NCBI GenBank assembly: GCA_021234535.1
Contig: CM037833.1
Location: 20,333,738-20,397,737, forward strand
Direction: 5' to 3'
Length of the DNA stretch: 64,000 nt
From: Stichopus chloronotus
Taxonomy: Eukaryota > Echinodermata > Holothuroidea > Aspidochirotida > Stichopodidae
Shown here: positions 42,360 to 55,100 of the stretch, one piece after another
Numbering within the stretch: position 1 is the first letter of the stretch
How the letters are laid out: each line of letters begins with the position of its first letter
Translations under genes and position numbers: made by a program
Notes under the pieces: generated by a model
Databases searched by the model: none
What the model saw: the letters and a program-made list of their open reading frames with translations, nothing else
What the model was told of the DNA's origin: nothing

Positions 42360-42526
42360 CACTGTTAAAAATGTCAATTGTAAAATGTCAATTTACAGAA
42401 AATAAAATAAAGAAATACAAAAGGAATACAGAAATGTTCTGGTAATTAGTTTCCAGGCAATTTCTGTAGTTCTTATTTATTTCTTTGTTTTATTTTTTTA
42501 TAATTTTACAGACATTTTTTACAGTG
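42360..42526 (+). mobile_element. Foldback MITE-like element, copy 1
   Basis: 167 bp beginning cactgttaaaaatgtc and ending gacattttttacagtg. The first half is roughly the reverse complement of the second (agaaaataaaataaagaaat against atttctttgttttatttttt), so the whole copy can fold into one hairpin. It matches the reverse complement of 61281-61444. No clear target duplication and no coding capacity. Confidence 0.8.
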
Positions 42527-45341
42527 TATCCTTTAACACTAATTTCGCTCTTTGGCTAGTTTATTGTTTTATTTATTTATTTTTATTGATCTTGTTATTT
42601 TTTGTGATAAATGTTTCGCTCTCTAAATGCAGAGTAATTGGTGTGACGCAAAGTTAACAAGAATGACTTTTGGAGCGTATCCCGAATTTTGCCTGGTTGA
42701 GTTTGTTTTGTTTTTAGGTAAATTCATAACTGTCTGTCTGTCTGTCTATCTGTCTGGTTTTCTCGTTTAGGTAACTGTTCATCCTGTAAGAACAAAACAC
42801 CAACGCATTATCCACTAGTAATTAAAAGGTCACATATATATATTTATGAACGTCTGTCCGCGAAGAAGGGAGTAACCCCCACAGCTGGTGACGTCATTAT
42901 GAAGTAATTCACCTTTCCAGCCTACGTAGGTAACAAGAAGATATCCGTACAAGACTCCATTCATGCATCGAGAAATATGAGATACAGACTGCTACAGTGT
43001 GTGTGTGCGTGCGTGCGTGCGTGCGTGTGTCTGTCTGTCTGTCTGTGTAAGACACAGGATGCGATCATATAAAAGCAATCCAAGCCTGGCAGTATCGTTT
43101 TAAATATATAATTTCATTCGTATTTCCGGCTTCCGGCTGACGATCGTGGCATATGCTACAAAAAAAGTGAAGTAATATGTTGCACTCAAGTACGACGAAC
43201 ATGAAGTGAATGTTCGGCTCAGGTTTCATGGCTCGAGAAACTTGAACTCATCTCATTCATGTTAAACAGATAAAATGGGATATTAAAGAACGTTCAGGGG
43301 AATACAAATCACAGACATGGTTGAGTCTCCTTGAGAGACTTAATTCTATTCAATTATTTCAAAACAAAAGTACGTAAGATAACATGAGAGTTGCTTCGTT
43401 CCTTTTTTATTTTGTTTGTAAAATACTTTTCGATTCACTGATTTATCGATATTTTTTTTTCGTCTGAAAACAAAATAGAAATCGACCGTCATTTAAGTCT
43501 TTTGTTTTCTTCCCTTTCAATACAAAGGGACTACAAAATGGGCGTGGCTTGTTCTGTTTTTTTAATGACTAGAAATGACTGGACACTATTATTCATCATA
43601 GACACAAGTTCTGTGGCCTCTGCCATTCTTCATATCATTTTCAGATGGCAAAAGTTCGATGTACTAAAGTTTAAGTGTTTCTTATTAAGAAGGAACCTTT
43701 TCGCTTGTAATTAAACATAATCTATTGACGTTATTTAATTCTGTTACAGTCACGTAAGAAATTACAAACGTAATTTAAGAAAAAACCGGAAAAAAAATTG
43801 TTAAGAGTGGCCATTAGATGCAAAATTAAGGAAATAAACTGCTACTACGTATACCATAAAAATCATTCGGTTGTAGAGTTTTTAATGCTTCGAGTCTGTG
43901 TGTAGACGAAGGCAAGTTGATCTATTTTCACTTGGTCAAGGCATTGACAGAACCAAAGAGCAGACCACTTTGAGGAAATTTACTCTCTAAATTCGAAGTT
44001 ATTTTTCTGTGAAGAAAGAAAATAAACTAAGGCCTACTTGCAATAAAAGGTAGACAAAAGAAATTCAAAGTAACAGACTATTTATCCGTTATCAATTATG
44101 AGAAGGTGACATTGCATAAAACTGGATCGTCAAACTTTAAAACCTCCTTATAATAGAATTGTTAGTGTCAGAGATATAAAGGAAGGTCAGGGCCGATCCT
44201 TGTAGCGAAACTTAAAGGCTGCATTGCATCACCCTAAGCTATATTTTTATCTACCGTAAAGCAAAATTCTCAACTGTTTCTAAGTTACAGTACTCTTAGA
44301 TTGCCAGCAAATTCGAAAGATGCAGAGCAGCTCGTATTACACAGCGTACACAGGGATCCATTGTTTTGATTACACATGTGGCGGAATTTAAGACAGGCTG
44401 AGGGAGGGACTAGAGGTAGGTTGTTGGGAGAATTGAAACTGTCCATGGTGATGATGTTTTTGTCTTTAATGTATGATGTCATGTTACCCATTGAGTAGGT
44501 GTACCTCTCACGACCTTTGAATCTGGACCGTTGATTGGTTAAATACCATCAAGATTCGTGAGCCTTCCTTTCTTGTCCGAGGGAGAACGGAACTTTTTTG
44601 ATATTCGCCCTCGGAACAGAAATTTACCGTAACTCCACTTTGAATTATTTTACCCATAATGCACCAGCTTATTTAAAAAAGAAAAAATCCGCATGACGGC
44701 ATGTGTTGTTTTGAAGTTGAACCCCCCGGGGGAGAACACTGAACAGGTCGACTAAGCGAATTTGATTATGATTGTAATATAGCCTAAAACGTTTCCGAGT
44801 CACGACTGGCGTAGTCAACCTGCTCCAGTTTCTCTCCACGAAATTTTACGAGATCACGTGACATAGTTTGTTTCCGTTACTTCCAGAAGGCATTCGAATT
44901 TTTCCTTAACGACGTTCTAACATTTTCTGTAAAATGGGTAATGTTCAATGCTAGTCTTTGGTAATGCCCATCATTGGGTCGTGGATGTTGCAGGTTTTAA
45001 CTTGAGTGTGTATTATGATTGATAAGGCCGTGATGAAGATAATCATAGGTAGTCAACCAAATATGTTTTGAGAAAAAAATGGTCATTAATGATTATTATT
45101 ATCTTTGAACAACAATAATGAAACACCTACGGGTAAACAGCTGGAGAGGGGGGGGGGGATTGAGGACATAGGGTGCGTGTTTCCTAGGGGATCATTGTTA
45201 TTCACGTGGAACCCATGATCACTTACATGATCGCTAAATTGTAGTTAGGCTATCTAAGCAGACCGCCACCATCAGTTGGAGCTGAACGTAGCCAGTTACG
45301 TAGGATAAAAGAAATTCTAGATCACTGGAAATCGCCTTTCT
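42527..45341. other. No gene supported
   Basis: Contains tgtctgtctgtc runs near 42731-42755 and a (TG)n/(TGCG)n/(TCTG)n compound microsatellite at 42998-43049. A CRE palindrome lies at 42899-42906. Confidence 0.4.
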
Positions 45342-45370
45342 ACCACCCCCACCCACCCACCCACCCTCCT
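45342..45370 (-). other. G-quadruplex-prone block
   Basis: The plus strand has ccaccccc followed by acccacccaccca and ccct. The minus strand therefore has five or six runs of three or more G separated by one T or A, a canonical short-loop G-quadruplex pattern. No promoter is recognised next to it. Confidence 0.75.
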
Positions 45371-48300
45371 CTCCAGCCACACCGTTACTGGATATGACGT
45401 TTACCTCTTTTGTCTACATGAAGAACATACATTGTAAATTGTCATTGACAAACATTTTAAAAAAATGTTTGAGGCAATGCTTCATGTTTCAGCAGAAAAT
45501 GTCTTGTTACCTCCCATTGAATTCCCTTCCGACCCCCCTCCCCTTTCAACGCTGTCGAAGCAAGAGAAAAGAATTCAATAGCAAACAAACAATGCACCAA
45601 TCGATGGTAGGGAAATAAATAAAACGCACAAAGACAAAATAGCTTTTCCCAGTTCGTTGACACCACGGTGATCTCAAACTTAAATGGATTTTTCACACAT
45701 TTATGATTACAATAAATCTGTGATTACAACAGAAATAATAATTTCACCCTATAGACTTTCATATACTTCATGATATCGTCACCGTTTCAGCGTGACTTGA
45801 AACAGTCCTTGCACCGGCTTTAAAAAAAAAAAGAACAAAAACCTTTCGATAAGTAACAGACAAATACGCAGAGATACATCAGCCTTGTTCTTCAACAAAT
45901 TCTCGACTCTGCGTTAACACGGCGATAAAAGTCTATCACCTCGTTGCCCATAGCAACCGTTGCTTACAGTTGCCATTTTCCTTGCGTTTTTCTACCTATT
46001 GTCTGCAACCTGTATAGTATGTGGGGGAATAAACAGTACAATAAACACACTGCATTGCACAACGGAAATTTCTGCGTGAGACCTTTTTTTTTTTTTTGAA
46101 TCGGTTAATAAAATTCCTTGACGTCACTTGTGACGTTTTCACGTGTTTGAGCTTCTATTTCCTTTTGTGTTCTCTCCATCTTCAGATCGGGTTCTCGAGC
46201 AGGGTTGACAAATTAGTGAAAAGACGGAAGTGATGACAAAAAGCCAATTTGAAAAGATGTCAGCTGGAAAATACATCAACGTATGTCGGCAACATTATCA
46301 AATCGACTACGAAATCAGAGATGTCTCCCCTTGTCCTTTCCTCCGCTGATTTTATCTTGAAGATTTGCAACAAAAAAAAAGAAATAAAAATAAAACACTG
46401 TCACATCACCAAAAACGAGAAGCCGAAAAAAAAAAAATGTCTTTTGTGGATCTAAAAGTAGCGACATTAATTCAGCCATAGCAATTCATGAACGATTACG
46501 ACAAACAAATTAAAAAAAATGTGGCCCTGGAGGGTCAAACGGAAGAGGGGGAGAGCAACCTCTCACAGAATCAAAGATAAAGTTTGTCAAATATGTCGAG
46601 TTATGTTACATGTGGATATTTTGTTCCTCGAATAGGATACAATAGTCGGGAAGAAATTTGAGGCTATAATGTACCCCGATGGATACATTAAAGACGAAAC
46701 CTTATACGAGACAATGTCACAAATGGACTTTTGATTAAGGACATTTCCTTGCCATATGAACATTTTTTATTTAAACTTTAAATTTTTAACTTTCTAGCGC
46801 TCTGAATAGTCTACTCTTATCCGCAGAGTAACCCTACTGAGAGAAACAAAAAAGCTTTTGCGTAGTTTTGGGGTAGATTCCATCCGAACATGTAGTACGT
46901 TTCAATTATGTGTTACGTGTAACATATACCTATTGGATATTTCTTCATAAGGTGTATCACAGAGGCTCACCAAAAATTAAAAGAAAGAGAACAAATTAAA
47001 GGTTTCATGATGGATTATGGAAGTTTTTGTCTGTTTATCGTTGAATACCATATCTCACATAGCATGTTCTGTTTGGAAGTTATTGACTTCTGCTGTTCGT
47101 AGTGCGTTACGTCACGGGAAATGTGTGACGTCATACCAGCCATTCTGTTTAAACATGTCTATAGTCTTGACTGCATGCAAAGAAAAGCATTACTATTTGC
47201 GACTTTTTTTTTTCTCGAATAATTTGGTTTCTAAATCTACAATCAAATCAGTTCGGTGTCAAATTTCTGAGGGTAAATACATACGTCAATATCAAAATAG
47301 CAACGGAGACATTTGAAAGTAACTTTGCCGGTGTTACGTAACATTGTGTAACCTTCAGGCAACTGGAAATATTTCTTGACCAGGGCAACCTGTCTTCAAT
47401 CAACAATCCTTAAGTTATGACAGAAATATTGATTGTGTGGTTTGAAGTGTCTGCCGTAAAAGAAAGAAGCAAATCCTGCTTTAATTTAAGATCCACTTAA
47501 AGTTGCACAGGAATTCTTTTTTCTCAGAAGTTTTTCAGTAAAAAAAAAAAAAGAAATCACCTCAATACATCAATACGCGAATATTACATTACATTCCAGT
47601 TTACATGTTTCCCTTAATCCTTAATTTGATGACGCTACTATAGATAACAATAGAGGCCTGAGAGACTTCTTCTTTCACCTTCGGAAATTTCATCCTAAAT
47701 GTCTCAAACATTGCGTCAAAATGCAAATAGTGCTGAAATAATGCAATTTCACAGTGATCCGTAAGTTTTGTTTGTAACAGTTCTCCCACGTCGGTAACGA
47801 ACAAAATGGTGACGTCTGTTAAAGTTCTGCTTGCACTGGCCCCGATTATGGTGACGTGCATACAGTGCGGCTATTAAAGGTTTCCTCTACACGTGGGGCT
47901 ATTCATGCTCAACGTAAGTATAAAAATCGACAAAGGTCTTAGAATAGCCCATTTTCTTCACAAAGTATACCCCCAAGTGTTTTCGGGTCCGTGCTTTGGC
48001 ATATTTTTATACGAACAGGCCCCAAGAACACGGAGTCCTTGACTAACAGGGGGTATATTAAACCAACAGTGAGGGTTAATTGTTTGTTTGAACTGGAGCA
48101 TTAACAAAATGTGCGGTTTATGGAAAGGAAGGGTTTATATGGGGGGACTAAACCTTTGGTCCAAGACAAAGAATGTTTACTGCTCCAATTTCGTTACAAT
48201 TTTCTTGTTAATTTCATTTGCAGATAGCAACGTATGCGACATTGAAGTAATCCATTAAAGATCGAAGTTTTCCTTCTTTCTTCTCTTACGTGTATATTAT

Positions 48301-51300
48301 ATAGATAACGTAAAAACTATTTGAAAAATAAGGGTTTGCACTAACTAATTAACAAATTAAAATGAAGATCTTTGTCTAATCGGTGATCAAAATTATGGAG
48401 GTCCTATACACTAACTCCCCTTACCTAAAAAAGTGTGCTTTGAACCAAAACGTGATCATGTAAAGATAGTTTCCGGTTTAGATTAGACTTTGCAAAGTCT
48501 TTCTCGGCAAATGAATTCTCCTCCTTTGGTACATTCCTCACAATTTGAGCTGCAGCCTACTTATACCTAACCGAGAATATTTACTCATCTAGTAATCGCG
48601 TTTCCCTGTGACCGCCGTCCGCCGAAAAGACTTTGGACACTCGATATAATTATGTACAAATGAATAGTTACGTTTGACGTTATGGTTAATACATATTAAA
48701 ACACTACGCGTTGGTCTCATGAAATGAGCCAATAGCAGCGATTGAACAATTCGAGAAAATAACGGTACCTAGGCTAACTTTCACCCTATCACCAAATTTG
48801 CCCACGCAGAAATAGGATATCGCTAAGAGAGACCTAAAACAGTTGAAGGAGAGTAGAATATTACCATGATAGTTACGTAACTAATCAGTCGTAGGTCCTT
48901 TCCCCATCATCACTCCCATCATTTCTCACGATGGATGCCATTAGCTTCTACCGAATTCGGTAGCGAAAAACAATGGTGTTAGTTAAAAGTTGTGTGCATA
49001 ATTAAAACGAGTGTCCAGAGTCTGCGAGGGCAGCGATCAATGAGGGGAGTGAACACTCTTCAGGAAGAGCAGTACTGTAAATATATGGATGTTCTTTCAG
49101 AGGTGGCGGTACCAAGATTAGGAACAGAAACTTTCCAGCCCAAGCAGACTCACAGAGTCTAGGTTTAGATTTGCTCTCAACATGCACTCTTGTCAAGGAT
49201 CAACTTGTGAAAAAATAATATTTGCTGATTTTAAAAGGCCAAAACAAGACAATTCGAACACTAAACTAAACCAAAGAAAAAAAACCTCCTGTCAGAAAAA
49301 TCGAGTCCTGATTTACTGTAAAGACCCATTTCTTTCTGTGTATGTCTTACGTCTTCAAAAGGCTTCTCATATTTCTTGGAAAGTGTATGTGCAAATTGGC
49401 AATTTGGACTCAGCACTGCAATTGAGAAACGTTTTTCTGTCATCGATAGAAAATGTACTTTCAATGAATTTGCAAACGTTTCACGTCCGTGTATGTGCAC
49501 ACACAAGGAGATTTTGTAATAAACACTGACTTGCAATTGTATCATTTCCATCTCATCAACTTGCAAATGCGTTTAAGTTAACGTCACATTTGCATGTGGC
49601 GAAAACAAGAACTGTTTAAATCTTTTTCACTTGAAATGTTTCAGAAAAATTTAACATGTGTCAGCATAAGTTGTCAACTTCATTACACTTTCGTGATAAA
49701 CTGCGAGTATAACGAGGCAGCAGTATTTGTCGAAAGTTTTCCAGAAATGAAAGAAAATTGTCCTAAATTCAGAAGGACATCAAATATTAAATGGGTTCGC
49801 AATATTATTGCTGAGTTCATCTGAATTAAATGGACATCTTTCTACCTGCACGATTTTAATATTTTGTTTTATAGATGTATTCTTCCTGCAATTGATAAAT
49901 AGAAGCACTAGAGGGCCAAACGTCGCACGTGCCAATGTCCCTTTACTCATCCTGTATATAGAGCCAGCAATGGAGGTGGATGTCTACTGTCAAATAATGG
50001 GAACACACCGAGGCTAAGAAGAACCAGTTTGCTCCGATCATTCGAAAATGCGGTCTTTACTCGCACTGTCATCTTATGTTATTTTCTTGTTTAAGCCACT
50101 TTAATGAGAGGTTTTGTTTCAACTCGCAGAAATTTGATCTTCAAATACGAATCATCCAAAAATGGTCTCTTTTGCCTTCGTTTGATAATTCTGTTCCGTA
50201 ATACGCAAGCTAATGGTTGCAGGCTACATAACCTTGCAGATAGTAAGCTAGTTGGTGTTGTTTGTTTCTTTGTTTGCAAGACACTCTTTAAGAAATGTGA
50301 AGATGTTTGCCAATTTGAAATAACGACGGCCAACTTAGAATATACAACATGACGCACATCGGAAGATTGTTTGGAGAAGTAATGGAGGAGAGATGAGAAT
50401 CTTATAACCATAAAAATAAATGTCAAAAAGTAGCAAATTTAACAAAAAACATCAGCAAGATGCAGACTCCTGTGGCTAGTTTTACCGGATGATGGTCTAG
50501 GGCGGACTTTCTTAGAATTTCGTCAAATAACATTTTTGAATAGACGAATAGAGATAACATAATTACATGAATGCAGATTAAATATTTAAAAAAAAAACCC
50601 GCTTACGATTTGTTTTACTCAGGGAAGGCTTTGACCTTTTAACAGTCAAAGCGGCTACACTACAGAGTATATGCCTAGAGAAAAATCAATTTATCGCATG
50701 CGATGCGGAAAATCAGAAATAGAGGACAAAACAAGCAACATCTGCGGGACTACAAATTGGCCATAAACGCAAAAGGTATTGGGTAATTATCCTTGGGGCA
50801 GTTAAGATCCTAAGAAACAAGCCGATCATACTCAAAAGAGATTTTAACTCAAATTTTGTGGTAATGTTCCTCTTAGCAGAACGATTTGGAATAAGAAGCG
50901 GAATTAACTCATTTCATCTCCAAAGTTGCCTAAAATAAGCAAAAAGGAGCTACTAGTGAAAATTACTGAACTGTGAGGATGAACTGCGTATTGCAACTCA
51001 ATTCTTCTCTTCAAACGAGCACGAAGTGTTGTGTTAGCCTGTGACATGCAGAGCACCATTCGATTTCACTTAAGTGAGACCTTATCGTTGTTTGTTTTAC
51101 ATAATTACTTCGCCAACGATATCAAAAGAAAACACCGTTTGGTTATTCTCGTGTAGATTTCGCATTGCCTGACATGTATACAAAGAGAGACTGTCAAGCT
51201 GCATAAAAATAATGAGGAGGATGTAGTAGAGGAAATCTCGCCAAAAAGAAATTATTGAAATTGTTGAAAATACCACCAATAATTTTCGATCATATTCTTC

Positions 51301-54053
51301 TAATTATAGACTAGCTTTCAGCGGTCATTCACATGCTGAGTACATTTACACTCGTAATATGTCACTAGAGTCATCGTAGGCCATACAGTTTCAGTTTACT
51401 AAGACCTGCTCATATGTGTTTCGATACTGGCGATGCAAAGCATGCAAGCACTCTTTGCCCACAAGTCTTTTTTATTCCACTTTCATATTTCCTATTTCTT
51501 ATCAACTCTTTCCTCCTGGAAGAAATTTTGACTTAAAACTTTGAAAGAAAAGTACAATCTTTCAAGTAACCGGATACAAAGAGAAAGAGAAAAATGAGTA
51601 GATAACACTGAATGAGGCGGTCTCGAAGGTGCCAAAACTCACTAGCAGTAGCAGATGGTAAAGTAATTCATGAGATCAGTTAGTGAAATTTGAAGGATTT
51701 GCGGTAAATCTCTGAGTAAATAAAATCAGATGTTTCAACAGACTGCAAAAAAATGTCACAGTCACTTTTAAAACTTATCATTTCTCACTTTGGCGCCACG
51801 TATAGATATGAAGTAGCTTTTTAGTGCTGAAGAGATTACTTAGTCACATCACTTGATGAATTCCGACTTTAGTAGCACTTCCTGCTGAATTCTTATGACT
51901 GTCGTACGTCTCTTGAAGAGTTCTGCGGTGAATCGGCTCTAAATTATCCCAGGTGTAGTCACATGTTAAGTGTGCCAGTCTCTTTTCCAAAAGTTTTCTT
52001 TAAGCTACTATCACTGTATTTTTAGCCCTGGTCTTTGTTGCAGACTACTTTGCTGTAAAGGCTTGTCTCTCCATAATGTCAACAGTCTTTGACATTTTGA
52101 TATGTTCCACAAAATCCATCTAGATTCTTTTTCTTTGTCAAAAATCGAAGAGCAAACTTTTCATAAACTCTAGGTTTACATTATCTTTTTTTTTTTTTTT
52201 TTCTGTTGTTTGGGTTTTCACCACGTTTCATGTTTACTTCGTCATGTCTACACTTCACTTTAGGTTAGTTTTGATTTTTTTTCTTCAGGAGAGGAGGGGG
52301 TAGTGTGGCAAACGACCAAATACCTGCTACGTACACAGCGTTACACTCCACATACGTCATTCATTGTGTACCAATTCATCGGGAGGCTTTGTAACTTTAT
52401 TTCGTCATTGATGCATTCCCGCTATACTTTCGTCAAATTTCAACTACATGTATCGTATCCACGTATAAACATGATCAATTGATGTATGGTCATGTAATTT
52501 CCCCCAATGCTGGAAATGGTTATCTTCTCTTGTACTTTCAAATGTTTAGCTGTCCAAAAAAAGTAGATATAGGTAAAATGCACAGTGAAAACAATAGTAA
52601 ATTGCAACACAGTGTTCGGCAATCATATGGGAATAAGATTCAAATTCACCGAGGACAAAGGTAAATCTAATTAGATCGCCGATGCTAGGTCGACTGATAA
52701 AATCATCCATTATTTTCGAAAGTCCTCGTAAATCGACGAGCTGCGAGACTGAAGGTTGAAGTTAATCATCAGGTCCAAAACTTTAGTTACGATATTCCGT
52801 CTTTCGTTGCTTGAGGAGAAATGCAATTATAACAAAAGATTGTTCTAAAATGCACTAAATACGTTTAGGGCCCGTATCGGTGATGTCTTCCAATCTTTTC
52901 GGTCAACAAGCAACTTCATCACAATGTGATATGTAGTGTAGAAATGTATGACGGATTTGCAATTTGCAAAAAAAAAAACTTAAAAACTGATCATCTGCTG
53001 AAGATGAACATAAAAGAAACCTATCCTTTTTACTATATATATATCTCAGTTTTTTTTACTTCGGAATATTTCAAGAGGCGGCAAAAATTTAAGGAGACGT
53101 TTTTCACATTGAACAATACAAACGAATGACAAATATAATTTGTTTGTGAAAAGAAAGAGTAACTGACGAGCACCGAAAAAAAAGAGTATTGGCTGTTGAT
53201 TAAACCAGATGATAATTCTATTATATGTAAAATTGCCGAGAAGATGTCCAAAAATGAGTAGCTTGTTTACAGACGTTTGACATTTGAATAAGCCTATCCT
53301 TTGTAAAATCCTAAGGTGGTGGTTGGCAAAGAGAAAACGAGCAGGCTCAACCAAATTTATGTTTCTTCTTGGGAAATGAAGTTTTTGCCTCTGCAATAAG
53401 TGCAAGTAAACTGTAATTATTCCATTATTGCAATTTCCATCAATTTGGGAATGGAAGTGGGTTGCACTTTTCGATGTTATTTTTTTGTTCTGTTGTTTCT
53501 ATATTCTCGTGACATAGATTCCACGGTTTCATACCAGAATTACTCACAATACTTCCTGACCTTACGTGTACTTCGCAAAGAGAGTTAATGCTCCAAAATC
53601 ATTCACAGCCGTCAACGTTTTCGGAATATGAGGTTAATTGGTTTGCAAGAATTTAAATTAAAACAGTAGAGGAACAAAATCCCACAAGAAGAATAAGGTT
53701 CAAGTCAAGTGAAAACAGAAATTGGATCTCGAAACCAGCCTCCTGACAAATAATTTGCTACGTAGACATGTTAACCTAATTTTGCAAGCATGCCTTAACA
53801 TTCAGGTAAATGGCGCTAATGCCGTTGAAGATGTTTGCCGTGCAATCAAATTTGTTGGTGTTGAGTGAATTCGTTGATTCCTTCAAGTGCCTTCATATGT
53901 ACATATACATAGGCATAGAGAGATGACAGTTGTAAAACCTAGTACGACGAAAATCAATATACAACAAAAATGGCAAAATTTAAAAGTGCATTTACATTCC
54001 TTTTTTCAGCTTAATTAAACATTTGATAATACGTATCTACGTATAATACTAGT
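45371..54053. other. About 8.7 kb without a supported gene
   Basis: An 86-codon minus-strand frame (47861-47601) starts MHVTIIGASASRTLTDVTIL and has ordinary amino acid composition, but nothing identifies it. Other frames are shorter or low in complexity. CRE palindromes lie at 46119-46126 and 47126-47133. Confidence 0.35.
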
Positions 54054-54094
54054 CTACGTATCGAAACCTATACACCATAGGTTTCGATACGTAG
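54054..54094. repeat. Perfect inverted repeat, 18-bp arms
   Basis: ctacgtatcgaaacctat at 54054-54071 is the exact reverse complement of 54077-54094, with a five-base loop acacc. No T run follows on either strand, so it does not look like a simple terminator. Confidence 0.93.
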
Positions 54095-54399
54095 AGTAAT
54101 TCACTGACAGAGTATAGGCTTAAAGACACGGACAAACACTTACTACGGTAGGGAACAAATTAGTACGACACCCTTCATGATGTTACATAAAATGGGTTAG
54201 CCTATAAAACGCATGCAGAATTGTAATGTTAGAAAACATTTGACATGCGGTGTAGGCCGGAAAAAGTAACGCATACCCATCCACGATTTAGAACATGACT
54301 GTGTGGCAGAACTACCTTTTAATATTTACACTATTGGAATGAAATTAGGCCTAATTCTATGCATGCTGCAGTGGTAGTTCAGCATTATTTTTATTTTTT

Positions 54400-54490
54400 A
54401 CGCTGCAGACGAATCCTTTAAAATTTTAAATATGTTTGGGGGAAAAATGTCACGGCTGAAAGTTTTATGTAGGTATACAGACGATCATGA
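54400..54490 (+). repeat. Source copy of a duplicated ~90-bp segment
   Basis: The segment from acgctgcagacgaatcc to acgatca recurs at 54985-55073 with only a few indels in A/T runs and one substitution. Confidence 0.9.
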
Positions 54491-54963
54491 CTACACGGTT
54501 GAACGTTCGAGCCTCATTGGATTCCTTGACAGCGTAGAACAGTTAGCAACTCACGACGGCGAAAATTAACTTACAACGACAAACCTGACATTTCTATTTC
54601 AAAAATGTTATGATTATGAGTTGTTCTGGCAGTCGCCTGGGCTTTCTTTGTTCTTCGTCGGTGTTTCAGAGAAGGCAAAGTAAGGGAAAAGACCACCTAC
54701 ACAAAATCTAAAAGAGAACTGTGCATTCGTCCTCCAGATATTTGAATATGAAAATTGTCTCGATATTTCTGTTGGCCCTAAAATTGAGCCTAGACAAGAA
54801 TTTTGGCAGTCAATCACCGTGACTGTTTCTTGAAATCCAACAGACCAAAGAGAATGGATATGAATATTCATGTCTGCAAAAATGGAGCTTAAACAATGTT
54901 TGCTGTCATTGTTGTTGTTATTGTTGCTGCTGCTGTTGTTGTTGTTGTGACTACGACGTATTT

Positions 54964-55100
54964 GACTTTCATTGGAAAAATATGACGCTGCAGACGAATC
55001 CTTTTAAAATTTAAATATGTTTGGGGGAAAATGTCACGGCTGAAAGTTTTATGTAGGTATATAGACGATCAGAGGAGGACTTTCATTGGAAAAATATGAC
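54964..55100 (+). repeat. Second copy of the ~90-bp segment between 23-bp direct repeats
   Basis: 54964-54986 and 55078-55100 are the same 23 bases (gactttcattgg through tatgac). Between them lies the copy of 54400-54490. The layout resembles an insertion with target-site duplication, or a templated repair event. A (TTG)n tract lies just upstream at 54910-54949. Confidence 0.88.
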
